A stretch of 64,000 nt of DNA from Bacillus paramycoides (GTDB lineage Bacteria; Bacillota; Bacilli; Bacillales; Bacillaceae_G). Under the pieces are notes generated by a model that had not been told where the DNA came from, searched no databases, and saw only the letters and a program-made list of their open reading frames with translations. The position numbers were made by a program, and so were the translations under genes. Below, piece by piece: positions 8,130-16,045 of this stretch. The DNA is taken from positions 186,001-250,000 of the forward strand of contig NZ_MAOI01000079.1 of assembly GCF_001884235.1 (NCBI RefSeq), written 5' to 3'. Numbering within the stretch: the first letter of the stretch is position 1; every line of letters starts with the position of its first letter.

Positions 8130-8954
8130 ATGGCAAGAAAACTATTAACACAAAGGTTCCCGATTTTAATTCCCTTCAGAATTAGACAACGCAGGTTGTT
8201 TAAAAAAATACATGACCGTCTTGAAGGGTATAAATTTCCAAAAACATTTGAACAAAACCCATTACCTTACAGAATTTATAAACATAAATCTTTACTTATT
8301 AGAAAATTAGGTGATACGGACATACAGCTGCAATACAACAAAATTACTAATCTAAGATTAGCTATAAGCAAAATAAACAAGGTTGTAATTAAACCGGGAG
8401 AAACATTTTCATTTTGGCATCTTGTTGGTAATTCTGATGAAAAGGCTGGATATAAAGAAGGAATTATTTTAATGAATGGTGAAGCGATAAAGGGAATAGG
8501 CGGTGGTCTTTGTCAGTTAGGGAATCTTCTCTACTGGATGTTTCTTCATTCAGAGTTGGAAACAATAGAAAGGTATCGTCATAGTTTTGATCCATTCCCT
8601 GACTATGGACGGGTGATTCCATTTGGAACAGGCGCTACTTTGATGAATGGGATTATTGATTTAAAATTAAAGAACAATTCAAATATTTCCTATCAAATTA
8701 ATCTACATATTGACGAGGAATACATTTACGGAGAAATTAGGGCATCACAGTATCCCCCATATTCGTATTCTATTATTGAAGAGGATCATCGTTTTGTAAA
8801 AAAGGCAGATGGTCAAGTATACAGGGAAAATAAAATTTATAAAAAAATTGTTGATCGTGTCACAGGTAACATAGTTGGTAAAGAACTAATCATAGAAAAT
8901 GATTGCCTAGTACAATATGAAGTAGATGATGAGAAAATAGCAGGTTCTTCATAA
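8130..8954 (+). CDS. VanW family protein
   Basis: A 274-residue protein with the VanW domain: VVIKPGETFSFWHLVG near residue 90, then GGGLCQLGNLLYW near residue 126, HSFDPFPDYGRVIPFGTGAT near residue 152 and the C-terminal beta segment. VanW-domain proteins accompany some vancomycin-resistance clusters and cell-envelope genes, but their biochemical role is unknown. There is no signal peptide; the N-terminus is basic. TTAAGGGGCTC precedes the ATG. No van genes lie nearby, so this is a stand-alone chromosomal paralogue. Confidence 0.85.
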   Translation: MARKLLTQRFPILIPFRIRQRRLFKKIHDRLEGYKFPKTFEQNPLPYRIYKHKSLLIRKLGDTDIQLQYNKITNLRLAISKINKVVIKPGETFSFWHLVGNSDEKAGYKEGIILMNGEAIKGIGGGLCQLGNLLYWMFLHSELETIERYRHSFDPFPDYGRVIPFGTGATLMNGIIDLKLKNNSNISYQINLHIDEEYIYGEIRASQYPPYSYSIIEEDHRFVKKADGQVYRENKIYKKIVDRVTGNIVGKELIIENDCLVQYEVDDEKIAGSS

Positions 8955-9085
8955 ATCGAAATTTTCACTCGTTTAAAGATATTTGAAATAGCAATGTAAA
9001 ACATTTCAAATTAAACTCTTCCAAGGAAAATATATGAGGTCACATGTAAGCAATATGTAGTATTTCGCACATCGAAATAGAAAGA

Positions 9086-9128
9086 GCCCTAGGATAGAAC
9101 TGTAAAGTCAGCTATTCTAGGGCTTCGT
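9086..9128 (+). terminator. Strong hairpin terminator after vanW-like gene
   Basis: GCCCTAGGATAG pairs with CTATTCTAGGGC (one G-T pair) and is followed by TTCGTTT. The remainder of the 8955-9275 gap shows only AT-rich sequence and no other gene. Confidence 0.7.
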
Positions 9129-9275
9129 TTATTGTATTTTGATTTAGGAATGAAACAAGTGGTTTTGTTATTGTACTTCGTTAATTCTACAATAGAGTGG
9201 ATAATTAAGTTAAAAATTAAGAAAAATATGATAATATATTTATGTATTAGTTTAAATCAAAATGGGGGAACAATC

Positions 9276-10082
9276 GTGAAAATGAATGAAATAGTGACGA
9301 GTACACAATTTCCAAATACAATCGAAACAATTACAAATGATTTGAAAGAACTAGGGATAGAAAAAGGAATGACAGTTATTGTACATTCTTCGTTAAGTTC
9401 CATTGGCTGGGTATCTGGCGGAGCAGTTGCGGTAGTAGAGGCATTAATGAAAGTTGTTACGGAAGAGGGAACAATCATTATGCCGACGCAATCTTCGGAT
9501 TTATCTGATCCGAAACATTGGGCAAGACCACCTGTACCAGAAGACTGGTGGCAAATTATCCGTGATAACGTCCCAGCATTTGACCCACGTATAACACCAA
9601 CAAGGGCAATGGGAAAAGTAGTTGAATGTTTTCGTACATATCCGAATGTATTGCGGAGCAACCATCCGCTCAGTAGTTTTGCAGCATGGGGGAAACATGC
9701 GGAGGAAATTACAGCGAATCATTCACTTTCCATAAGTTTTGGAGAAGAATCGCCATTAAGAAAAATATACGATTTAGATGGATACATATTATTACTTGGT
9801 GTCGGGTATGACTCCAATACATCCGTTCATTTATCTGAAGTACGTACAGGAGCGCGTGAATTAATAAAAGTAGGAGCTCCTATTATAGAGAACGGTGTAA
9901 GAGTATGGAAAGAGTTTGATGAAATGGATTATGATTCTGATACGTTTGTAGAGATCGGAGTGGAGTTCGAACGTAAAGGATCTGTAACGCTTGGGAAGAT
10001 AGGGAATGCAACGTGCCGCTTTATGAAGCAACGTGATGTAGTTGACTTTGGAACAGAGTGGTTTCGTGCGAAAAATCAGTAA
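9276..10082 (+). CDS. Aminoglycoside N(3)-acetyltransferase (AAC(3) family)
   Basis: A 268-residue AAC(3) (antibiotic_NAT) family enzyme that transfers acetyl from acetyl-CoA to the 3-amino group of aminoglycosides. Signature segments are [20 protein letters not shown] near residue 31, [11 protein letters not shown] near residue 69, and [19 protein letters not shown] near residue 129 with the conserved catalytic-region histidine. It closely resembles B. anthracis BA2930 as I remember it. I choose the GTG at 9276, 7 bp after GGGGG, over the upstream in-frame start at 9132, which has no ribosome binding site. A CoaB-like gene follows within 10 bp. Confidence 0.85.
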   Translation: MKMNEIVTSTQFPNTIETITNDLKELGIEKGMTVIVHSSLSSIGWVSGGAVAVVEALMKVVTEEGTIIMPTQSSDLSDPKHWARPPVPEDWWQIIRDNVPAFDPRITPTRAMGKVVECFRTYPNVLRSNHPLSSFAAWGKHAEEITANHSLSISFGEESPLRKIYDLDGYILLLGVGYDSNTSVHLSEVRTGARELIKVGAPIIENGVRVWKEFDEMDYDSDTFVEIGVEFERKGSVTLGKIGNATCRFMKQRDVVDFGTEWFRAKNQ

Positions 10083-10091
10083 GGGATGGTT

Positions 10092-10784
10092 ATGATGAAG
10101 GGGAAAAAGGTATTAATTACGAGCGGTGGTTGCCTAGAAAAATGGGATCAAGTACGAGGACATACTAATTTAGCAAAAGGTACGATTGGAAGAATTCTTG
10201 CGGAAGAGCTAATGGCAAAAGGAGCACATGTTATATATTTACATGGCTATTTTGCTGAGAAGCCAGGCGATGTAAATAACCAATTAGAATTGCATCCATT
10301 TGAGGGGATTATTGATTTACAAGATAAGATGAAAAGTATTATTACACATGAAAAAATTGATGCAGTTATTATGGCTGCTGCGGGCTCAGATTGGATTGTT
10401 GAAAAAATCTGTGATCAAGATGGAACTGTTCTTAATATGAACGGAAAGATTTCAAGTGATATCGCACCAATTATTCATTTTCAAAAAGCACCAAAAGTAT
10501 TAAAACAAATAAAGAACTGGGATCCAGAAACGATACTTGTTGGCTTTAAACTTGAAAGTGATGTAAATGAAGAGGAACTAATCGAAAGGGCGAATAAAAG
10601 AATGAACGATGCAAAAGCAAGTGTAATGGTAGCAAACTCACCGCATTCTTTATATTCTCGCGGAGCTGTGCATCATGTTATTGGAGAAAATGGTGATGTA
10701 AAGCTATGTAATGGAAAAGACGAAACAGCCAAAGAAATTGTAAGTAGATTAGAACACTTATGCAATCGCATTACAGCTTTGTAA
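10092..10784 (+). CDS. CoaB-like (DNA/pantothenate metabolism) flavoprotein-family protein
   Basis: About 230 residues resembling the phosphopantothenoylcysteine synthetase half (CoaB) of the CoaBC enzyme. Visible are VLITSGGCLEKWDQVRGHTN at the N-terminus, AAAGSDW near residue 97, the GFKLES motif near residue 155, and NKRMNDAKASVMVANSPHSL. It lacks the CoaC decarboxylase half, so it is not the main coenzyme A gene. It may be a stand-alone synthetase or a repurposed enzyme. It is tightly coupled to AAC(3), whose stop overlaps the TAAGGGA ribosome binding site. The start at 10092 could also be 10086 or 10095. Confidence 0.7.
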   Translation: MMKGKKVLITSGGCLEKWDQVRGHTNLAKGTIGRILAEELMAKGAHVIYLHGYFAEKPGDVNNQLELHPFEGIIDLQDKMKSIITHEKIDAVIMAAAGSDWIVEKICDQDGTVLNMNGKISSDIAPIIHFQKAPKVLKQIKNWDPETILVGFKLESDVNEEELIERANKRMNDAKASVMVANSPHSLYSRGAVHHVIGENGDVKLCNGKDETAKEIVSRLEHLCNRITAL

Positions 10785-10885
10785 ATTTACGATTTTAGAA
10801 AGAGATGAAGCCGCATACTATGTAATAAATGTGATTGATAATGCCATTGGATATACATAATGAACAATTGTGAGGAGTGGATCCT

Positions 10886-11359
10886 ATGGAACAATTATTA
10901 AAGCAAGCTATTAAATTAAAAAATGAAAAGAAATATGCGCAGTCTAGAGAGATACTAATAGGGTTAACAAACTTTACGAGAGATGCAGAAGTACTTTACC
11001 AATGTGCTTGGATACATGATGTAATGGGGCTTGAAACGGAAGCTGTTCCGTATTATGAACAAGCGATTGCGAATGGCCTTGAAGGTGAATCACTTTGTGG
11101 TGCTTATATAGGTCTTGGCAGTACGTATCGTTGTATAGGAGAATACGATAAAGCAATTGCCGTATTAGAAGCAGGGCTGAATAAATTTCCAGACAATGAC
11201 GTGATGAAAGTATTTTTATCAATTGCAAAATACAATGTCAAAGATCATGAAGAAGCGATGAAATTACTGTTAGAAACTGTTGTGAAAGTAGATGAGGTAA
11301 AAGAATTTGAACGTGCCATTTCATTTTATAAAGACCATTTAAATAAGGTTTTTAAATAG
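10886..11359 (+). CDS. Tetratricopeptide repeat protein
   Basis: A 157-residue soluble protein built of TPR helices. AEVLYQCAWIHDVMGLETEA, then AVPYYEQAIANGL, and GLGSTYRCIGEYDKAIAVLE show the W/L/G/Y/A/A/P-type spacing of three repeats, with a divergent fourth. The start is set at the ATG at 10886 with GTGAGGAG upstream; the in-frame GTG at 10877 overlaps that site. It lies 12 bp before a membrane protein gene and probably shares its transcript. It likely mediates protein interaction; the partner is unknown. Confidence 0.75.
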   Translation: MEQLLKQAIKLKNEKKYAQSREILIGLTNFTRDAEVLYQCAWIHDVMGLETEAVPYYEQAIANGLEGESLCGAYIGLGSTYRCIGEYDKAIAVLEAGLNKFPDNDVMKVFLSIAKYNVKDHEEAMKLLLETVVKVDEVKEFERAISFYKDHLNKVFK

Positions 11360-11371
11360 AGGAGTGAACGT

Positions 11372-12427
11372 ATGAATTTATCCATTTCGCGAAGGAGAAA
11401 AGGTATTTGGATCGGGCTCACATCCTTAATTGTGTTGTCAAACTATTTATTGTATGCCCTTCCCATTGTACCAGCTGCTCCAAAAGAAGTAGTGCTCGGT
11501 TCATTATTAGATTTTATGTTCGTAATTCCAGTCATCACATATTTCTTTATTATACGAAAAAGATATTCGTTAAAGTATGTGTTTCCTGTAGTTATTGCTG
11601 GATATATATTTGCGAGATTTATTATTCCAAGCGATTATTTACAAGCTTTTTCCTATGTATCTTATATAATAGTCGCAGGAGAAGTAGCTTTTGTAGCTTT
11701 TGAATTATTCCTTCTATATAAAATTATAAAAGTTCTTCCTAAAATAATAAGACTATATAAAGACTATAAAAAAGAGTATGCATCATTTTCATATGCGATT
11801 GATAAAGCATTTGATACTATTATGAAAAGAAGTACAGCGGTGAATGTCATTCTTTCAGAGTGTAAATTACTTTATTATGCCTTTTTGTCATGGCGTGAAA
11901 AAGTACCAGAAGGTGAATTCGCATACTCTTATCATAAAAAGACTGGTGCAATCGGTGTGTATATCATGATTATTCATGCAACAGTAATTGAAAGTATCGG
12001 TTTTCATTACTTACTGCATCAATGGAATCCAGTCGTAGCTTGGATTTTACTCATTTTGAACATATATACGCTGTTCTATTTTTTAGCTGAAATACAAGCA
12101 ATGCGTAAAAATCCAATTATCGTTGCGGAAGAAAAAGTGATCATTCAAATTGGATTAGGAAAGAAAATCGTTATACCATTTACACAAATTGATAACATTG
12201 CGTTTTATAAAGGAGAACCATTAACGAAAGAAGTAGAGAAAGAGCTTCTTGACGCAACTGTTATGGAATTTATAAAAGAACCTGCAACTTTTGAAATAAT
12301 GTTAAAAGAGCCGATGAAAGCACAGTTGTTATACGGATTTTCTAAAACGGTAAGTCGTGTCCATTTAAATGTTGATGATGAGCGGAAATTTTATGATGCG
12401 GTTATGGAAAAGTTAAAACATGAGTAA
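11372..12427 (+). CDS. Polytopic membrane protein of unknown function
   Basis: A 351-residue protein with about seven hydrophobic segments in its first 250 residues (for example IGLTSLIVLSNYLLYALPIV and the WNPVVAWILLILNIYTLFYF region) and a soluble C-terminal domain of about 100 residues. I do not recognise a functional motif. Related Bacillus proteins have, as I recall, been labelled beta-carotene monooxygenase without good reason. GAGGAGTG precedes the ATG, and the preceding TPR gene ends 12 bp upstream. A truncated NUDIX gene overlaps its stop. Confidence 0.65.
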   Translation: MNLSISRRRKGIWIGLTSLIVLSNYLLYALPIVPAAPKEVVLGSLLDFMFVIPVITYFFIIRKRYSLKYVFPVVIAGYIFARFIIPSDYLQAFSYVSYIIVAGEVAFVAFELFLLYKIIKVLPKIIRLYKDYKKEYASFSYAIDKAFDTIMKRSTAVNVILSECKLLYYAFLSWREKVPEGEFAYSYHKKTGAIGVYIMIIHATVIESIGFHYLLHQWNPVVAWILLILNIYTLFYFLAEIQAMRKNPIIVAEEKVIIQIGLGKKIVIPFTQIDNIAFYKGEPLTKEVEKELLDATVMEFIKEPATFEIMLKEPMKAQLLYGFSKTVSRVHLNVDDERKFYDAVMEKLKHE

Positions 12428-12533
12428 ATCCCCAAAATATCATCGTGCATTTGGTGTATTTGGCATTTGTATTGAAAATAATAACATATTAGTAATCGAT
12501 AAAAATAAAGGGCCATATATGAATCGTGGTTAA
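12420..12533 (+). pseudogene. 5' fragment of a NUDIX hydrolase gene
   Basis: The ATG at 12420 overlaps the stop of the membrane protein gene. It encodes 37 residues reading YHRAFGVFGICIENNNILVI and then DKNKGPYMNRG, the usual first beta strands of a NUDIX hydrolase just before the expected DLPGG motif, and then stops. The catalytic NUDIX box (GX5EX7REUXEEXGU) is absent downstream, so the gene lost its 3' part by deletion. Confidence 0.6.
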
Positions 12534-12553
12534 TAAAATAGTAGTGGCTCATT

Positions 12554-12582
12554 AACTCCTTCCATTATAGAAGGAGTTTTTA
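12554..12582 (+). terminator. Rho-independent terminator
   Basis: AACTCCTTC and GAAGGAGTT form a 9-bp stem with a 7-base loop and a T-run. It ends the TPR/membrane protein/NUDIX-fragment transcript. Confidence 0.8.
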
Positions 12583-12672
12583 TGATGCGGAATAGTAAAG
12601 GAAATTATATCGACAACAAACAGTAGAGTGAATAACTGTATACTTTCTTAATAAGGGGAGTAAAGGATATAA

Positions 12673-12780
12673 TTAAAAACAGACGTATTAACAGGTACAA
12701 TTCATGTCTTCTTACCTCGAATGATTTTAGAAACGGAGACTATATTTAAACAGAAAGAGATTTTTCCACATAAAAAATAA
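12673..12780 (+). pseudogene. Short 3' coding remnant
   Basis: An open frame without a start reads KTDVLTGTIHVFLPRMILET then ETIFKQKEIFPHKK and stops at 12778-12780, just before a terminator. It looks like the end of a lost gene, but it is too short to identify. GGGGAG lies upstream without a start codon. Confidence 0.3.
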
Positions 12781-12790
12781 TGAGAAATAA

Positions 12791-12821
12791 AAAACTCGCA
12801 GCTTACTAGCTTGCGGGTTTT
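12791..12821 (+). terminator. Rho-independent terminator
   Basis: AAAACTCGCA and TTGCGGGTTTT pair around a short loop and end in Ts. It closes the gene-remnant region before the toxin-like locus. Confidence 0.7.
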
Positions 12822-12885
12822 CATCGTAAATAATTAAAAAATATGGTAAAATTAAGAGGTAACTTATGGTACGGTTGGTTGTTCA

Positions 12886-12920
12886 ATTATCACTTCTCCG
12901 AGTAGGAGGGGGGTGATAAT
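12886..12920 (+). promoter_or_regulatory. Hairpin sequestering the toxin Shine-Dalgarno
   Basis: ATTATCAC (12886-12893) pairs with GTGATAAT (12913-12920), and CTCC (12896-12899) can pair with GGAG (12905-12908). The AGGAGGGG ribosome binding site is therefore buried two bases before the GTG start. Such self-masking leaders are a known feature of type I toxin mRNAs. Confidence 0.65.
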
Positions 12921-12922
12921 AC

Positions 12923-13015
12923 GTGAGTGAAATTGCGTTGCTACTGCAGGGTGGACTGTTTCTCGTTGCATTGTTAACGTTTATTGTCGTTTTAATTGAC
13001 AAGCTCAAAAAATAA
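12923..13015 (+). CDS. Putative holin-like type I toxin peptide
   Basis: A 30-residue peptide: MSEIALLLQGG, one hydrophobic transmembrane helix (LFLVALLTFIVVLI), and a basic DKLKK tail. This layout matches the holin-like toxin family (Hol_Tox; BsrG/TxpA-type peptides), which depolarise the membrane and are held in check by an antisense RNA. The start is GTG with AGGAGGGG inside the preceding hairpin. The stop codon lies within the 3' hairpin. I could not identify the antisense RNA promoter, so the antitoxin side is inferred. Confidence 0.65.
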   Translation: MSEIALLLQGGLFLVALLTFIVVLIDKLKK

Positions 13016-13054
13016 CAACCCACCTATGCCTATAGAATGTGGGTTGTTGTGTTT
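13015..13054 (+). terminator. Terminator overlapping the toxin stop codon
   Basis: ACAACCCAC (from 13015) pairs with GTGGGTTGT (13039-13047), followed by TGTGTTTG. It overlaps the last base of the toxin stop codon. Confidence 0.65.
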
Positions 13055-13103
13055 GTACGAAACAAATAGGATAAATGAACAATCCAATCTGCTTAGTTAC
13101 GTG

Positions 13104-13135
13104 GACTAGTGTGTAGCCGCACACTAGTCTTTTTT
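13104..13135 (+). terminator. Rho-independent terminator
   Basis: GACTAGTGTG and CACACTAGTC make a perfect 10-bp stem with a 6-base loop followed by six Ts. It is a second terminator about 50 bp after the first, possibly backing up the toxin transcript. Confidence 0.8.
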
Positions 13136-13228
13136 ATTTATATACAGTTTTTAATTGTTTTATGTGATTGTATTGTTCTTTTCATACTTATTATAACACA
13201 GTGTCTTTTCAACAAGAAAGGAGACCGT

Positions 13229-13273
13229 ATGTTCTTATATGGATTAAATAGAAGGTGTAGTTTCTTTAAATAG
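13229..13273 (+). other. 14-codon ORF with strong ribosome binding site
   Basis: AAAGGAGACC stands 4-6 bp before an ATG that opens a 14-codon frame (MFLYGLNRRCSFFK) ending at 13273, inside the 3' end of the convergent gene. A promoter-like TTGTAT-18-TATAAC lies about 30-60 bp upstream. It may be a real micro-peptide, a leader, or the 5' stub of a deleted gene. Confidence 0.3.
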
Positions 13274-14065
13274 CCCATCCATATACTGTTTTAAACTTTC
13301 TACATAAAACTCTTGTTTGTCAACATTATTCACTCCGACAATTGGTGATGGAAGATCATATCTCTTTTCTGATAAATGAACGACAATATCAAAAATATCA
13401 AATAGACGAATGAAGCAGAATAGGCCATCTTTATCGCTAAGTAAAATAAAGTAATGGTTATCACTCTTTGTATTTAATGTATTCCATAAAGAGCTTTTGC
13501 TTAAGTCACGGACAATACTCTTTTCCTTTAACTCCATGAAATCGGCATTCGATAGAATGGTAGAAATATTAATCGCATCTGGATCTTCAAAGTAGCCGTC
13601 AATTGTTTGTACAGCGAAAGTATACGCCATTTTTAATACACTCATTTTATACTTACGATTATCTAAAAGTAATTCACGTTGAATAGAACTTGCTACTTTT
13701 GTTACACGCTCTTCTTTCCAAATTTCATTATGCAGAGAAATATCGTGCTTTTTACATAGTTTCATAATTAATGCATTGGAATAAAGTATTTCATCACTTA
13801 CTTCGACAACATCCGTCTCAGCAGCTGCCAGCTCCTCACCATGTTCATTCGTATAGAGAGGGGAGTCGATTTGCTTTTTCATTTGCTCAATCTTATATTG
13901 ACTTAATTTATGCCTAATTAAAGGACGATCAACATTTGTTGTCATATGTTCATGACAGGAATCACAAATTGAGTTTGTGAAATAATATCCACATAATATC
14001 TCTGGGATGACATATTGTTCACTTAGTTCTTTCGTATCTTTTCTGCAAATGATGCATTGTGTCAT
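13244..14065 (-). CDS. Zinc-finger (HNH-type N-terminus) protein of unknown function
   Basis: A 273-residue cytoplasmic protein. Its N-terminus, MTQCIICRKDTKELSEQYVI then PEILCGYYFTNSICDSCHEH, has two CxxC pairs and a histidine between them, like the zinc-knuckle start of HNH endonuclease-like (HNHc_5) proteins. The rest is helical without a motif I recognise. The start is at 14065 because AAAGGTGAT precedes that ATG; a longer in-frame extension to 14179 has no ribosome binding site. It is divergent from the AI-2E family gene. Confidence 0.6.
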   Translation of the reverse strand: MTQCIICRKDTKELSEQYVIPEILCGYYFTNSICDSCHEHMTTNVDRPLIRHKLSQYKIEQMKKQIDSPLYTNEHGEELAAAETDVVEVSDEILYSNALIMKLCKKHDISLHNEIWKEERVTKVASSIQRELLLDNRKYKMSVLKMAYTFAVQTIDGYFEDPDAINISTILSNADFMELKEKSIVRDLSKSSLWNTLNTKSDNHYFILLSDKDGLFCFIRLFDIFDIVVHLSEKRYDLPSPIVGVNNVDKQEFYVESLKQYMDGLFKETTPSI

Positions 14066-14214
14066 TTTTATCACCTTTACCTGCAAATTTGTTTGTAATC
14101 TCATTGTAGTGTATTTAATGATATTTTGGAATATTGTAAAGGAAAATATTATGTAAAATTCATGTTTATTTTGGTACAATGGAGAGAAGTGCTAGTTTAA
14201 AGGAGGACGTTTTT

Positions 14215-15300
14215 TTGAAATCGAAAGTGCACTTTTGGACATTAGAAGTGCTGATGGTTGTAGGAATCATATTTATTTGCACGAAAATATCGTTTCTATT
14301 TCAACCGATTGGTATCTTCATATCAACATTATTTTTCCCAATTTTAATCGCGCTATTTTTATACTTCATATTTAACCCTGTGTTAGTTTTCTTGGAGAAT
14401 AAAAAAGTACCTAGAAGTTTAGCGATTTTACTGCTGTACCTTTTTATCATTACATTAACTGGAGTTGCTATTGGAGTAGTCGTTCCAACCATCTCACAAC
14501 AGTTAATGGATTTAGTAAAAAATATGCCGACATACATAAAAGAGGGAAAGGTATACATACAAGATTTATCCCATCACAGGCTATTTGAATGGTTATCTAC
14601 TCAAAACTACGTTTCCATTGAAGCGATTGAAAAAAATGCGATTGAATACTTAAAGGAAATACCAAATACTATTACGTCGAGTGCAACGGCTTTATTTGGT
14701 ATTATCACGAACGTTGCATTAGTCATATTTACAGTACCATTCATTTTATTTTATATGTTTAAAGATGGACATGCATTTCCAGGGAAAGCTGTTAGTGTAT
14801 TACCAGAGTCTTACCGAGAAGAAGGACTTCGTATCATAAAGGAAACGAACGAAACATTATCTGCATATATTCAAGGTCAAGCGCTCGTTTGTTTATTTAT
14901 CGGTGCTTTTACATTTATCGGTTATTTAATTATCGGTTTACCGTATGCTTTCGTTTTAGGGATTATCGCAGCATTTACAAACATTATTCCAAACTTAGGT
15001 CCATTTATCGGAGCAGCACCAGCTGTCATTGTAGGTTTGTTTGTTTCTCCGATGCAAGCTCTGTACGTAATTATCATTGTAACAATTGTACAGCAGTTTG
15101 AAAGTAACATCATATCACCGCGTATTATGAGCTCAAAATTAAACATCCATCCATTAACGATTATTATCCTTATTTTAGGGGTAGGTAACTTTGCGGGAAT
15201 TATCGGGATGATTTTAGCAGTGCCTGTTTATGCGGTAACTAAAACAGTTGTTTCGAACTTAGTGAGATTGTTTAAGACGAAACGGAGTAATCGGAAATAG
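14215..15300 (+). CDS. AI-2E family transporter (PerM/YdbI-like)
   Basis: A 361-residue membrane protein of the AI-2E/PerM family with about eight transmembrane segments. FFPILIALFLYFIFNPVLVF is near the N-terminus. The conserved core is IIAAFTNIIPNLGPFIGAAP near residue 255, then LNIHPLTIIILILGVGNFAG. Members include AI-2 exporters and sodium/proton antiporters, so function is uncertain. I use TTG at 14215 because AAAGGAGGA lies 8 bp upstream; the in-frame ATG at 14179 has none. A strong terminator follows. Confidence 0.8.
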   Translation: MKSKVHFWTLEVLMVVGIIFICTKISFLFQPIGIFISTLFFPILIALFLYFIFNPVLVFLENKKVPRSLAILLLYLFIITLTGVAIGVVVPTISQQLMDLVKNMPTYIKEGKVYIQDLSHHRLFEWLSTQNYVSIEAIEKNAIEYLKEIPNTITSSATALFGIITNVALVIFTVPFILFYMFKDGHAFPGKAVSVLPESYREEGLRIIKETNETLSAYIQGQALVCLFIGAFTFIGYLIIGLPYAFVLGIIAAFTNIIPNLGPFIGAAPAVIVGLFVSPMQALYVIIIVTIVQQFESNIISPRIMSSKLNIHPLTIIILILGVGNFAGIIGMILAVPVYAVTKTVVSNLVRLFKTKRSNRK

Positions 15301-15311
15301 AATATATTGAT

Positions 15312-15350
15312 AAAGATACACCACTTTTGAAGTGGTGTATCTTTATTTGT
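15312..15350 (+). terminator. Rho-independent terminator after the AI-2E family gene
   Basis: AAAGATACACCACTT and AGTGGTGTATCTTT form a long perfect stem with a 4-base loop and a T-rich tail. Confidence 0.85.
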
Positions 15351-15444
15351 AATTTGTTTTTAAAGAGTGTATTAAATGAATATTATTATATATTTTTTAT
15401 ATATCAAATCGAGCAGAAAACTTGCATAAAATGAGCTCAATAAA

Positions 15445-15504
15445 CTATGTGGAATCCCTCTGAACTATCCAAATCATTTCTTTACAGTGCGTAATTAACA
15501 TCAT
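15445..15504 (-). other. 19-codon ORF at the end of the YrzI array
   Basis: GAAAGGAGTCGATT precedes ATGATG and a 19-codon frame (MMLITHCKEMIWIVQRDST). It is downstream of the last YrzI gene on the same strand with a similar ribosome binding site, so it may be a decayed array member that kept its translation signals. It lacks the FFLTITIQK core. Confidence 0.3.
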
Positions 15505-15540
15505 AATCGACTCCTTTCGTTCTAAAATAATTTCATACAA

Positions 15541-15681
15541 TTATAGGTGAGTGTAGTACTTGCTTCTACGATCACGAATTTCATCTATAATCTGTTTATA
15601 CTGTTGCTCTTGTTTTATTTCATTTTCAGATATCGTCTCTTTTTGAATCGTAATGGTTAAAAAGAAAAGGTGAAACTTCAT
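15541..15681 (-). CDS. YrzI family small protein (array member 6)
   Basis: A 46-residue protein beginning MKFHLFFLTITIQKETISEN, the hydrophobic beta-like core and TIQK motif of the YrzI family (Bac_small_YrzI), with a helical charged C-terminal half ending RRSKYYTHL. CGAAAGGAGGAATTC lies before the ATG. The YrzI family is described as probable sporulation-associated small proteins; no biochemical role is known. It is the last intact member of a six-gene tandem array on the minus strand. Confidence 0.8.
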   Translation of the reverse strand: MKFHLFFLTITIQKETISENEIKQEQQYKQIIDEIRDRRSKYYTHL

Positions 15682-15708
15682 ACATGAATTCCTCCTTTCG
15701 AATAGGAA

Positions 15709-15849
15709 TTACAGGTGACTACAGTAATGACTTTGTCGTTCTTTTACGTTGTCCATAGCCTGTTTAATTTGTCGGTCATGAAGCATATCAGACTCAGATA
15801 GCTTATTTTTTTGAATGGTAATCGTTAAATAAAATACTCGAAATTTCAT
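15709..15849 (-). CDS. YrzI family small protein (array member 5)
   Basis: 46 residues: MKFRVFYLTITIQKNKLSES, then a helical part with MDNVKERQSHYCSHL. It shares the LTITIQK core and the (D/E)xxKERQ-x-x-Y tail of the array, and has a cysteine near the C-terminus that the others lack. It lies 27 bp after the next gene's stop, with AAAGGGGC as ribosome binding site, consistent with one polycistronic mRNA. Confidence 0.78.
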   Translation of the reverse strand: MKFRVFYLTITIQKNKLSESDMLHDRQIKQAMDNVKERQSHYCSHL

Positions 15850-15875
15850 TGGATTTTTGCCCCTTTATAATTTAT

Positions 15876-16019
15876 TTAGTAAAGACGATTGTAATAAGAA
15901 GATTGACGCTCTTTCACTTCGTCCATAATGTTTTTAATATGTTGTTCACGTAAAAGTTCATCTTTAGTAAATTTGCGTTTTTGAATGGTGATAGTTAAAA
16001 AGAATGCTTTAAATTTCAT
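15876..16019 (-). CDS. YrzI family small protein (array member 4, recent duplicate)
   Basis: 47 residues: MKFKAFFLTITIQKRKFTKD, ending MDEVKERQSSYYNRLY. This copy and the one at 16046-16189 lie on a near-perfect 170-bp direct repeat that includes the ribosome binding site, so they arose by recent tandem duplication. The differences fall mainly in the linker after TIQK. Confidence 0.8.
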   Translation of the reverse strand: MKFKAFFLTITIQKRKFTKDELLREQHIKNIMDEVKERQSSYYNRLY

Positions 16020-16045
16020 TAAGATATTACCCCTTTATAATTTAT

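Noticed and set aside
9132-9275. Fifty-residue N-terminal extension of the AAC(3) enzyme
   Set aside because: There is no ribosome binding site and the extension is AT-rich hydrophobic sequence; known AAC(3) proteins start where the GTG at 9276 places it.
14179-14214. Longer N-terminus of the AI-2E family gene from the ATG at 14179
   Set aside because: The AAAGGAGGA before the TTG at 14215 would lie inside the coding region, and the extra residues add nothing typical of the family.
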